From contig NZ_CP014304.1 in the NCBI RefSeq assembly GCF_001562275.1, forward strand, positions 2,666,001 to 2,730,000: a stretch of 64,000 nucleotides of DNA, read 5' to 3'. Origin of the DNA: Hymenobacter sp. PAMC 26628. Its GTDB lineage: Bacteria; Bacteroidota; Bacteroidia; Cytophagales; Hymenobacteraceae. The position numbers and the translations under genes are program-made. This document shows positions 55,401-63,659 of the stretch, piece after piece (position 1 is the first letter of the stretch; the number at the start of each line of letters is the position of its first letter). Under the pieces are notes generated by a model. That model had not been told where the DNA came from and did no database searches. It saw nothing but the letters and a program-made list of their open reading frames with translations.

Positions 55401-58400
55401 ACTGCCCTGGCCCTGCACCACCGGCAAATTCCGGCCTCGCTGGGCTACGCCGCGCCCAACCCGCTCATTGACTTTGTCAACAGTCCGTTTTTTGTAAATA
55501 CTGCGTTGGCCGACTGGCCCGCGGGCGGGGGGCCCCGGCGGGCGGGCGTCAGCTCGTTTGGCGTGGGCGGCACCAACGTGCACGTAATAGTAGAAGAAGC
55601 GGGGGCCCCGGCTGGTGCCCCCGGGGCCCCAGCCCCGGCGCGCCCGGCCGAACTAGTGGTGTGGTCGGCCAAATCGGCCGCCAGCCGCGAGGCCTACGCC
55701 CAGCGCTTAGCCGACGCCCTGAACGCCCCCGACGCACCGGCCCTGGCCGACGTAGCGTTCACGCTGCCCACTACCCGGGCCCCGTTCGCGCACCGCCGGT
55801 TTGCCATCGCCGCCGACGGGCCCGAGCTGCGGGCGCAGCTGCAAGCGCCAGCCGCCGCCGGCACCGCTGGTGCGCTGGCAGGGGCCCCAGGCGACTTATT
55901 TTTCCTGTTTCCGGGCCAAGGCGCGCAGTACGTGGGCATGGGCCGCGAGTTGTACGACCACGAACCCGCCTACCGCGCGGCGGTGGACGAATGCGCCTCC
56001 CTGCTGGGGCCCCATTTGCCCACCGACTTGCGCGCAGTGCTGTTTGCTGGGCCCGGCGATGCAGCTGCGGACGCCCGCCTGCGCGACACCCGCTATGCCC
56101 AGCCTGCACTGTTCGTGACCGAATACGCCCTAGCCCGGCTATGGGCCAGCTGGGGCGTGGTGCCAACCGGCTACTGCGGCCACAGCGTGGGCGAGTTTGT
56201 AGCCGCCCACCTGGCCGGCGTGTTTTCGCTGGTCGACGCGCTGGCGCTGGTAGCTACCCGGGGCCGGCTGGTGGGCGAGTTGCCCGGGGGCAGCATGCTG
56301 TCGGTGCGGCTGGCGGCCGGCCAGCTCGCTGACCTGTTGCCCGCGGGCTTGTCGGTAGCCGCCGTCAACGGGCCGGCCGCGGCCGTGGTGGCGGGCCCCG
56401 CCGAAGACGTGGCGGCCTTTGCTCGAACGCTTGACGCCCAAGATGTTCCGAACCGGGCATTGGCTACTAGCCACGCCTTCCACTCGGCCATGATGGACCC
56501 CGCGGTGGACGCGTTCCGGCAGGCCGTGGCTAACGTGTCACTGCACCACCCCCAAAAGCCGGTGGTGTCAACCGTGAGCGGCACTTGGCTGACCGACGCC
56601 CAGGCCACCGACCCTGACTACTGGGCCGCCCACCTGCGGCAAACCGTGCAGTTTGCCCCCGCTCTTGACACCTTACTTACTGAATCGCAGCCCATTTTAT
56701 TAGAAGTAGGGCCCGGCCATGTACTAGCTGCCCTGGCCCAGCAGCAGCTGGCCGGCCGGCCCGCCACCGTACTCGCCAGCCTGAAAAAAGGCCCGGGGCC
56801 CCACCCCGAGTACCGCGCGCTGCTGGGGGCGCTGGGCCAGCTGTGGCTCCGTGGCGTGGCCCCTGACTGGGCCGCCTTGCACGCCGAGCGGCGCCCGCGC
56901 CGCGTGCTGCTCCCCACTTATGCGTTCGACCGCAAGCCCTGCTGGCTGGCGCCCGCGGCGGCGGTGCCCGCCTCCATTCTCCCGCCCCCTGCCCCCGCGC
57001 CGCCCGCGGCTTCGGCGGCCGGGGCCCCTGTTCCTTTCACGCCCCCAGTTATTCCTATGCGAAAATCTGTACTACTCACCACCCTAAGCGAAGTGCTGGA
57101 AAATGCCTCGGGAATTGAAATGGCCGGCGTATCGCCCGACCTGACGTTTCTGGAAATTGGCTTCGACTCGCTCCTGATTACCCAGCTGGCCTTGGCCCTC
57201 AAAAAGCAATTCGGCCTGCCCATCACTTTCCGGCAGCTTAACGAAAACTACGCCACTCCCAACCAGCTGGCAGATTACCTCGACCAGGCCCTGCCCCCCG
57301 CGGCGTACCAGCCCACGGCCGCGACACCTACGCCGGCCCCCGCGCCCACCGCGTACGAAGCGCCTGCTCCCCAGCCAGTGCCGGTGGCTCCGGCCCCGGT
57401 GGCCTTTGCCCCGCTGGCCGGGCCAGGCAACGATTCGGCCTTGGGCCTCATAGCCCAGCAGCTGCAAATTTTGGCCAAGCAGATGGCCCTGCTGCAAGGC
57501 GCCGCTCCCGCAACGGCGTTGGCCCCGCTGCCCGCGCCCGCTCTGGCGGCCCCGGCCCTCGCCCCGGCCAGTGCGCACGGCAGTGCGCCCACCGCAGGGG
57601 CCCCGGCCGCCGCGCCGCAAATCACGGCCGAGGAAGCCGTTGAAATCAAGAAGCCTTTTGGGGCCTCGCCGCGCATCGAAAAGCACGCCAGCCAGCTCAC
57701 CGAACGGCAGCAGGCCTTCCTGCGGGATTTGACGGCGCGCTACACGCAGAAGACCAAGGCCAGCAAGGCCTACACGCAGCAGCACCGCTCGCGCATGGCC
57801 GATCCGCGCGTGGTATCGGGCTTCCGGCCCCTCACCAAGGAGCTGGTGTACCCGCTGGTGGTGGACCGCTCGAAGGCCAGCAAGCTGTGGGACCTCGACG
57901 GCAACGAGTACCTCGACGTGCTGAACGGGTTCGGCTCGTGCATCTTCGGCCACCAGCCGCCCTTCATTGCCGAGGCGTTGCACGCGCAAATCGAGCGCGG
58001 CTACGAGGTGGGGCCCCAGCACGCGCTGGCCGGCGAAGTATGCGACTTGCTGTGCGAATTCACCGGCACCGACCGCGTGGCCCTGTGCAGCACCGGCTCG
58101 GAAGCCGTGCTCGGGGGCATGCGCATTGCCCGCACCGTCACGGGCCGCTCGCTAATTGTGGCGTTTTCGGGCTCTTACCACGGCATTGTCGACGAAGTGC
58201 TGGTGCGTGGCACCAAGGCCCTGAAGTCGTTCCCGGCCGCGGCGGGCATCATGCCGGAATCCGTGCAAAACATGCTCATCCTCGACTACGGCACCGACGA
58301 GAGCCTGCGCATCATCACCGAGCGGGCGTCCGAGCTGGCCGCCGTGCTGGTAGAACCCGTGCAGAGCCGCCGGCCCGAATTCCAGCCCGTGGAGTTCCTG

Positions 58401-59195
58401 CACCAGCTGCGCACCGTGACGGCGGCGGCGGGCACGGTGCTCATTTTCGACGAAGTCATCACCGGGTTCCGCCTGCACCCCGGTGGGGCCCAAGCCCTGT
58501 TCGGCGTCCAGGCCGACCTGGCCACCTACGGCAAGGTGGTGGGCGGCGGGCTGCCCATCGGCGTCATTGCCGGCAAGCGTGCGCTCATGGACGCCCTCGA
58601 CGGCGGAGCCTGGCAGTTCGGCGACGACTCGGTGCCCGAAATTGGGGTGACGTACTTCGCCGGCACCTTCGTGCGGCACCCGCTGGCCCTGGCCGCGGCC
58701 CGGGCCTCGCTGCTGCACCTGAAGGCCCAGGGCCCCGCTTTCCAGCAAGGCCTCACAGCCAAAACCGAGCGCCTGGCGGGCCTGCTGAACCAGTCCTTTG
58801 CGCAGCAGCAGCTGCCCTTCTTCGTAGCCCAGTTCGGCTCGCTCTGGAAAATCAAGTTCCGCGAAGAAATCCCCTACAGTGAACTTATGTTCACGCTATT
58901 GCGCGAAAAAGGTCTGCACATTTGGGATGGGTTCCCGTGCTTCATGACGGAAGCCCACACCGACGCCGACGTGGACCTCATTGCCGACCTGCTGCTGGCA
59001 GGCGTGCGCGAAATGCTGGAAGCTGGGTTCTTCCAGGCCGCCCCAGTGGCGGGACACGTAGTGCCGGCAGCGCTCAGCCCCGCCCCGGCCCTCAACCAGC
59101 CCCCGGTGCCGGGGGCCCGCCTCGGCCGCGACCGCAACGGCAACCCCGGGTGGTTCGTGGCCAACGGCTCCACCGGAGATTATGTGAAGGTTTAA
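52482..59195 (+). CDS. Hybrid NRPS-PKS with aminotransferase (A-T-KS-AT-T-AMT)
   Basis: A 2237-aa loading and extension enzyme. Domains with approximate residues: A 20-520 (LFTSGSTGTPKG, NQYGPTESHVV), T 530-600 (GGNS, Ser559), KS 620-1045 (Cys786 in SACSTS, His922 in EAHGTATPVGDP, His961 in KSNMGHLTAA), AT 1130-1430 (Ser1235 in GHSVGE; H1331-AFH, the malonyl signature), T 1525-1605 (Ser1563 in GFDSLLI), a Pro/Ala linker with a helix IAQQLQILAKQMALL, and a class III PLP aminotransferase 1740-2190 (Lys2018 in YGKVVGGG). There is no KR, DH or ER. The chain is predicted as: amino acid on T1, one malonyl extension, beta-keto converted to beta-amine. The A code read by eye is DVQFMAQVVK, closest to proline codes. 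The last residues (LGRDRNGNPGWFVANG) resemble the hand-over tail of McyE-type enzymes. The partner is the next gene. Confidence 0.93.
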   Translation: MDVIDIDSPKMGALVHTPRLVHHLFEQAASAHAGRTAVVFGADSLTYQQLNDRADRLCQSVLHHAPAAEFVGISTTRGLDMVVGVLAILKAGKAYLPLDPTYPEQRLQQLVGSARLEICLAPAAETTLFAGLGLRMLAGEGAPPSSRPPSPAGELAYVLFTSGSTGTPKGVCMGHRPLVNLLQWQQRRSAATAGTRTLQFAPLGFDVSFQEIMATLSTGGTLVLVADNLRLDFARLLAFIAQQAINRLFLPFVALQYLAEVAVNTQQFPAGLAEVMTAGEQLKITPQIAAFFAALPGCVLFNQYGPTESHVVTELALTGDPAAWPALPTIGRPIDNVDVFIVDEALALVPAGAVGELCISGACLAAGYLHQPTLTDEKFVQWHAPTGDPARLYRTGDLARWLPDGNVEFLGRRDDQVKIRGHRVELGEVEAALNAVPGVKQAVVVARDADTGSRRLVAYLVAGSAPPDVTELYQILGKTLPDYMLPAAFVWLDDLPKTTSGKVDKRALPAPATHRPALATVYHRAGTALEKAVAGVWAEVLGLDRVGLDDNFFELGGNSLLAQKTVALLEHRCAHRLPITKLYQFPTVGGTARYLAPPATTPRPAAPILGPKAATGDVAVVGLAGRFPGAPTVGALWDVLREGRETTSFFSPDELDASIPAAVKNDPLYVPARGIIAGADQFDAGFFGLTPKLAEAMDPQQRLFLEIAWEALEQTGHLPAHYAGRVGVFAGCGHNTYFLHNVLGNPAASQVGSFQVMLANEKDYIATRTAYQLDLKGPAVSVHSACSTSLLAIAQAVQSIRSGQCEVALAGGASITAPVRSGHVYQEGSMMSADGHCRPFDADARGTVFSDGAGVVVLKDAAAARRDGDTIYAVIKGVGVNNDGGGKGSFTAPNADGQAGAIRMALADAGVAPATLSYVEAHGTATPVGDPIEMEGLLSAFGAQAERQFCALGSIKSNMGHLTAAAGVAGFIKTALALHHRQIPASLGYAAPNPLIDFVNSPFFVNTALADWPAGGGPRRAGVSSFGVGGTNVHVIVEEAGAPAGAPGAPAPARPAELVVWSAKSAASREAYAQRLADALNAPDAPALADVAFTLPTTRAPFAHRRFAIAADGPELRAQLQAPAAAGTAGALAGAPGDLFFLFPGQGAQYVGMGRELYDHEPAYRAAVDECASLLGPHLPTDLRAVLFAGPGDAAADARLRDTRYAQPALFVTEYALARLWASWGVVPTGYCGHSVGEFVAAHLAGVFSLVDALALVATRGRLVGELPGGSMLSVRLAAGQLADLLPAGLSVAAVNGPAAAVVAGPAEDVAAFARTLDAQDVPNRALATSHAFHSAMMDPAVDAFRQAVANVSLHHPQKPVVSTVSGTWLTDAQATDPDYWAAHLRQTVQFAPALDTLLTESQPILLEVGPGHVLAALAQQQLAGRPATVLASLKKGPGPHPEYRALLGALGQLWLRGVAPDWAALHAERRPRRVLLPTYAFDRKPCWLAPAAAVPASILPPPAPAPPAASAAGAPVPFTPPVIPMRKSVLLTTLSEVLENASGIEMAGVSPDLTFLEIGFDSLLITQLALALKKQFGLPITFRQLNENYATPNQLADYLDQALPPAAYQPTAATPTPAPAPTAYEAPAPQPVPVAPAPVAFAPLAGPGNDSALGLIAQQLQILAKQMALLQGAAPATALAPLPAPALAAPALAPASAHGSAPTAGAPAAAPQITAEEAVEIKKPFGASPRIEKHASQLTERQQAFLRDLTARYTQKTKASKAYTQQHRSRMADPRVVSGFRPLTKELVYPLVVDRSKASKLWDLDGNEYLDVLNGFGSCIFGHQPPFIAEALHAQIERGYEVGPQHALAGEVCDLLCEFTGTDRVALCSTGSEAVLGGMRIARTVTGRSLIVAFSGSYHGIVDEVLVRGTKALKSFPAAAGIMPESVQNMLILDYGTDESLRIITERASELAAVLVEPVQSRRPEFQPVEFLHQLRTVTAAAGTVLIFDEVITGFRLHPGGAQALFGVQADLATYGKVVGGGLPIGVIAGKRALMDALDGGAWQFGDDSVPEIGVTYFAGTFVRHPLALAAARASLLHLKAQGPAFQQGLTAKTERLAGLLNQSFAQQQLPFFVAQFGSLWKIKFREEIPYSELMFTLLREKGLHIWDGFPCFMTEAHTDADVDLIADLLLAGVREMLEAGFFQAAPVAGHVVPAALSPAPALNQPPVPGARLGRDRNGNPGWFVANGSTGDYVKV

Positions 59196-59500
59196 ATAAA
59201 TTAATAAATACTTAAGTATATTTAATGTTGGGATGCGCTTTTGGATGCGTCGGCAGTCGAAGGTGTGCTGACTTAGAACTGGCCGTGCGCTGGGGCCCAG
59301 CGTTTGAGTTTTTGCCGCGGAGGCTACGTAGTTAGCCAAGCTGTGCCCGAACACCAGGACCTGAGTGTAGTTGCGGGTGTATTGAGTAAGTATTTATATA
59401 ACTATTTTTTACTGAGTACTTTTAATCAAATCTTCACCGAAGCCGCTATTATATTTATTACAATTAATCGCTGGACAGCACATATTATACGCCCGCATTT
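59196..59500. other. AT-rich gap between the two synthetase genes
   Basis: Intergenic sequence of 305 bases, strongly AT-rich near both ends (TATTTATATAACTATTTTTT around 59390). It is long for an operon gap, so the second gene may also have its own promoter. No small gene is supported. Confidence 0.45.
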
Positions 59501-62500
59501 ATGGAAGTAATCGATACCAGCAACGTCCTTGATTTTGACCCCTTTGCCGGACCGGAAATCTTGCGGCTCGCGCCGCTGACCGAGCCCCAGGCCGAAATCT
59601 GGGCCGCGTGCTTGGTAGGTGGCGATGATGCCAACCGGGCCTACAACGAAGCGGTAGCCCTGCACCTGGCCGGGCCCTTGGACCGCGCAGCCCTGCAAAG
59701 TGCCCTGGATGCGCTGGTAGCGCAGCACGAAGCCCTGCGCACCACACTAAGCGCCGACGGCCGGCACCTCTGCATCCTGGCCCCCGAGCCGATGCCGCTC
59801 GCCTACCACGACCTCACCCCGTACGCGCCCGCCGAGCAGGGCCGGTGGATGGCCGCGCACGCGCGCCAGGAAGTGGAACACGTGTTCAACCTCACCGAGG
59901 GGCCCCTGCTGCGGGTAAGCCTGGCCGCACGCGCTGCCACCGACCACTGCCTCACGCTCACGGCGCACCATATCGTGTGCGACGGGTGGTCCATTGGCGT
60001 GATCCTCCAGGACTTGGGCCAGCTGTACTCGGCGTACGCCCAGCATCAGCTGCCGTTTTTGCCCGCCCCACCCGCTTTCAGCACCTACGCTGATGAGCAA
60101 GCTGCGTTCTACCACAGCGCGGAGTACTACCCCATTGAGCAGTTTTGGCTGGAGCAGTACCGGGGCCCCGTGCCGGTGCTCGACGTGCCCACGGATTTCC
60201 CCCGGCCCGCCACCCGCACTTACGCCAGCCGCCGCCAAGACTACCCACTACCGCCTCAGCTGCTGGGGGCCCTCAAAAAGATGGGCCAGCAGGCCGGGTG
60301 CAGCTTCGTGACCACGCTACTCGCTGGTTTTGAGGTATTACTGCACCAGCTCACCGGCCAAACCGACCTAGTGGTGGGGCTGCCAGCGGCGGGGCAAGCC
60401 CCCCTCGGCGCGGCCCGCCTTGTGGGCCACTGCGTGAACTTGCTGCCACTGCGCAGCCGTCCCACCGGCGAACTGCGGTTCGTGGATTACTTAAAACAGC
60501 GCAAAACGGCCCTTTTCGACGCCTACGACCATCAAAACCTGACGTTTGGCAGCCTGCTCAAAAAACTGCCGGTGGCCCGGGGCGGGGGCCGGCTACCGCT
60601 GGTGCCGGTAGTATTCAACATCGACCTGGGTTTGGACAACGCGGTGGCCTTCTACGGTCTCACCTACAAGCTCGCCAGCTTGCCGCGCGCCTACGAAAAC
60701 TTCGAGCTGTTCGTCAACGCCAGCGGTTCGGAAACGGCAATGACTGTGGAATGGTCGTATAACGCGGCCTTGTTTGAGCCGGACACCATCGCCCAATTTA
60801 TGGCCCGCTTCGAGCATTTGCTCAGTGAAATAGCCGAAAACCCGGGCGTCAAGCTCCAAGACCTGCGCGTGCCTCTGGCGCCGGCCTACGCTGCGCTGAA
60901 CGCCACAGCTCAACCTTACCCCGCCACCCAAACCCTGCACCAACTGGTGGCCGCCCAGGCCCGGGCCACGCCCGCCAAAACCGCGGTGCAGTTTGGCAAC
61001 GATGAAGTCTCTTACCAGCAGCTTGATAGCCAAGCCAACCGTTTTGCCCACTATCTACTGGCGCAGGGTGTGCGGTCGGGCGACGTCGTGGCGCTGGTGG
61101 CCGACCGCTCGCCTGCCCTGCTGGTGGCCCTGCTGGCCGTCGTGAAGTGCGGGGCCGCTTACCTGCCCCTCGACCCAGTGTACCCGCCGGACCGCATCAC
61201 CTACATGCTGGCCGATTCGCAGACACGGGTACTCATCGCCTCGGCCCGTCTTCACCACGATTTCGGGGCCCCAGCACAGGTGCTTGTGTTAGAAGAAATC
61301 CTGGCTGCCATGGCCGATTGCCCCGATCAAGCCCCAGCGGTGCCCGTGGCGAGCGACCAGCTGGCCTACGTGCTGTACACGTCGGGCTCGACGGGCCAGC
61401 CCAAGGGCGTGCAAGTCACGCACCGCAACGTGGTTAATTTCCTGTGCAGCATGCAGCAGGCACCAGGCCTCAACGCGTCGGATAAACTATTAGCGGTCAC
61501 TACTATATCGTTTGATATTGCCGGCCTGGAGCTCTTCCTACCGCTCGTTACCGGCGCCACGGTGGTGTTGGCGGGGGCCGCCGAGGCCCGCGACGGCCAC
61601 CTCCTGCTGCAATTGCTCGAAACCGCTCACATCACCGCCATGCAGGCCACCCCGGCCACTTGGCAGATGCTGCTGGACGCTGGTTGGGCCCGCAAGTTGC
61701 CCCTCAAGGCTCTGTGCGGCGGCGAAGCCTTACCAGCCGAGTTGGCCCGCCAGCTGGTGCCCCGGTGCCAGTCGCTGTGGAATTTGTACGGCCCTACTGA
61801 AACAACCATTTGGTCGACGGTCAAACAGATTACTGCCCCGGCCGAATCCATCACCATCGGCCACCCCATTGCCAACACCCAGTTCTACGTCGTTGACGAA
61901 AACCTGCGCGCTGTGAAACCTGGGACGGTCGGCGAGCTCCTCATTGGAGGCGACGGAGTGACCAACGGCTACCTGCACAAGCGCGCGCTGACGCGGGAAC
62001 GGTTCATTGCCAACCCGTTCGGGGCCACGCCCGGGGCCCTGCTCTACCGCACCGGCGACTTGGGCAAGCTCCTGCCCAACGGTGAGTTGCAGTGCCTGGG
62101 CCGGCTGGACCAACAGGTGAAGCTGCGGGGCTACCGCATCGAATTGGGCGAAATAGAGCACGCCCTGGCCACCATCGACGGCATCAAGGCCGCCGTGGTA
62201 GTGGCGGGGGCCCCCAACACCCCCCAGGCCCACCTGCACGCCCACGTCCTCGCCGACGACAACTGGCTACCCAGCGACTTGGACACTCGGCTCAACGCCT
62301 GGAAGAAGGTATTACACAAGCAATTGCCGGCTTACATGGTACCGGCCCGGTTTACCATCCAGCCCGCTTTCCCGCTCACTGCCAACGGCAAGATTGACCG
62401 CCTGGCCCTGGCGGGCCTGGCCGGCCCCGGCCCGGACACCCCCACAACTGGCACCAGCAACCCAGAAGCTACACCCGCCAAAATTGGTTACATCGGCCCG

Positions 62501-63553
62501 CGCACCGACGTCGAGAAAATGGTGGCCGCTATCTGGGCCCCACTGCTGGGCCTGGAAAAAGTAGGGGTTTACGACGACTTCTTTGACTTGGGCGGGCACT
62601 CATTGATTGCCGTGCAAGCCATGGCGCAACTGGCCCAGGAAACCGGTAAGCGCCTGCCCCTGGCGGCGCTGTTCGAGCACCCGACGGTGGAAAAAATTGC
62701 GTCGATGCTACAGCTGGACAGCAAGTTCATCACCTGGGATTCGTTGGTACCCATCAAGCCCGGCGGCAACAAAACTCCACTCTACATCGTACACGGAGCT
62801 GGATTAAACGTATTGATATTTAATGCCTTGGCTAAAAACATGGACCCTGAGCAGCCTGTTTACGGCTTGCAGGCGAAGGGGCTCAATGGCATCGACGAGC
62901 CTTTGGGTACAGTCGAGGAAATAGCCGCGCACTACGTGGCCGCCATCGTGGCCAATGACGCCGTGGGGCCCTATGCCCTGGCCGGTTATTCATTCGGAGG
63001 AATTATTGCCTACGAAATGGCCCGGCAGCTAACGGCAGCAGGGAAAAAAATCAAAGCGGTTATTGCCTTTGACACTTACGCCAGCGAGGAATATCATGCG
63101 AAAAGCAATTTGAAAAAGCGCTTACTTCGCATTAAATACAACGTTGGCATGGTGTTTCACAACGTTATTTTGTTAGGTAAAAACCCACGCGGTATTATTA
63201 AACACCGGCTTGTTACCGCTAAGTCAACCTTTGATAAATATTATCTCCGATTTCGCAACGATAAGGCAAGGCAGCACGAATTATTTTTCCAACAGCCGCT
63301 CAAGGTAGATGCCATGATCAACCAGGCAGCCCGCCGTTATGTTATTAAACCTCAAAATATAAAACTTGATTTATTAAGCGTAAAAGAGACATTTTATTAT
63401 ATGCACGACGCCCGCTACATGGGCTGGAAAAACCTTGCGTTAGGCGGCGTCAACATCAGTGAAATTCCCGGCGAGCATAATTTATTATTTGCCCCGCCAC
63501 ACGACGTTGAAATTGCGCATATTTTGCAAAACGTATTGAACAGCTACGACTAG
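59501..63553 (+). CDS. NRPS termination module (C-A-T-TE)
   Basis: A 1350-aa module. C about 20-450 with intact H156-HIVC-D161-G (HHxxxDG); A about 465-985 (VLYTSGSTGQPKG, LYGPTETTIW, LYRTGDLGK); T about 1010-1080 (Ser1034 in LGGHSLIAV); type I thioesterase 1095-1350 (Ser1164 in AGYSFGGIIAYE, His1326 in GEHNLLFAPPH). The A code by eye is DILQLGLIWK, a well-known glycine code. It should join the beta-amino acyl chain from the first enzyme to glycine and release it by hydrolysis or cyclisation. From about 62780 the DNA changes to AT-rich, so the TE may have a different origin. The N-terminus MEVIDTSN echoes MDVIDIDS of the first enzyme. Confidence 0.93.
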   Translation: MEVIDTSNVLDFDPFAGPEILRLAPLTEPQAEIWAACLVGGDDANRAYNEAVALHLAGPLDRAALQSALDALVAQHEALRTTLSADGRHLCILAPEPMPLAYHDLTPYAPAEQGRWMAAHARQEVEHVFNLTEGPLLRVSLAARAATDHCLTLTAHHIVCDGWSIGVILQDLGQLYSAYAQHQLPFLPAPPAFSTYADEQAAFYHSAEYYPIEQFWLEQYRGPVPVLDVPTDFPRPATRTYASRRQDYPLPPQLLGALKKMGQQAGCSFVTTLLAGFEVLLHQLTGQTDLVVGLPAAGQAPLGAARLVGHCVNLLPLRSRPTGELRFVDYLKQRKTALFDAYDHQNLTFGSLLKKLPVARGGGRLPLVPVVFNIDLGLDNAVAFYGLTYKLASLPRAYENFELFVNASGSETAMTVEWSYNAALFEPDTIAQFMARFEHLLSEIAENPGVKLQDLRVPLAPAYAALNATAQPYPATQTLHQLVAAQARATPAKTAVQFGNDEVSYQQLDSQANRFAHYLLAQGVRSGDVVALVADRSPALLVALLAVVKCGAAYLPLDPVYPPDRITYMLADSQTRVLIASARLHHDFGAPAQVLVLEEILAAMADCPDQAPAVPVASDQLAYVLYTSGSTGQPKGVQVTHRNVVNFLCSMQQAPGLNASDKLLAVTTISFDIAGLELFLPLVTGATVVLAGAAEARDGHLLLQLLETAHITAMQATPATWQMLLDAGWARKLPLKALCGGEALPAELARQLVPRCQSLWNLYGPTETTIWSTVKQITAPAESITIGHPIANTQFYVVDENLRAVKPGTVGELLIGGDGVTNGYLHKRALTRERFIANPFGATPGALLYRTGDLGKLLPNGELQCLGRLDQQVKLRGYRIELGEIEHALATIDGIKAAVVVAGAPNTPQAHLHAHVLADDNWLPSDLDTRLNAWKKVLHKQLPAYMVPARFTIQPAFPLTANGKIDRLALAGLAGPGPDTPTTGTSNPEATPAKIGYIGPRTDVEKMVAAIWAPLLGLEKVGVYDDFFDLGGHSLIAVQAMAQLAQETGKRLPLAALFEHPTVEKIASMLQLDSKFITWDSLVPIKPGGNKTPLYIVHGAGLNVLIFNALAKNMDPEQPVYGLQAKGLNGIDEPLGTVEEIAAHYVAAIVANDAVGPYALAGYSFGGIIAYEMARQLTAAGKKIKAVIAFDTYASEEYHAKSNLKKRLLRIKYNVGMVFHNVILLGKNPRGIIKHRLVTAKSTFDKYYLRFRNDKARQHELFFQQPLKVDAMINQAARRYVIKPQNIKLDLLSVKETFYYMHDARYMGWKNLALGGVNISEIPGEHNLLFAPPHDVEIAHILQNVLNSYD

Positions 63554-63594
63554 CCAATTGCTTTAATTATCTGTAATCAATCATTTTTCTACAC

Positions 63595-63635
63595 AATAAA
63601 TCCCGCAAGGCAATTATGCCTTTGCGGGATTTATT
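63595..63635. terminator. Bidirectional terminator between NRPS and isoaspartyl peptidase
   Basis: AATAAATCCCGCAAGGC and GCCTTTGCGGGATTTATT pair around a short loop, placed between the two convergent genes. Confidence 0.75.
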
Positions 63636-63659
63636 ATTTAATAATTGCGTGCTAAAGAT

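Noticed and set aside
57300..57640. Pro/Ala-rich stretch in the first synthetase as a possible frameshift or junk insertion
   Set aside because: The frame stays open, and such linkers with a short helix before the aminotransferase domain are normal for this enzyme type.
52482..59195. A ketoreductase or dehydratase domain in the PKS module
   Set aside because: After the AT the sequence goes directly to the carrier domain; no Rossmann GxGxxG region is present.
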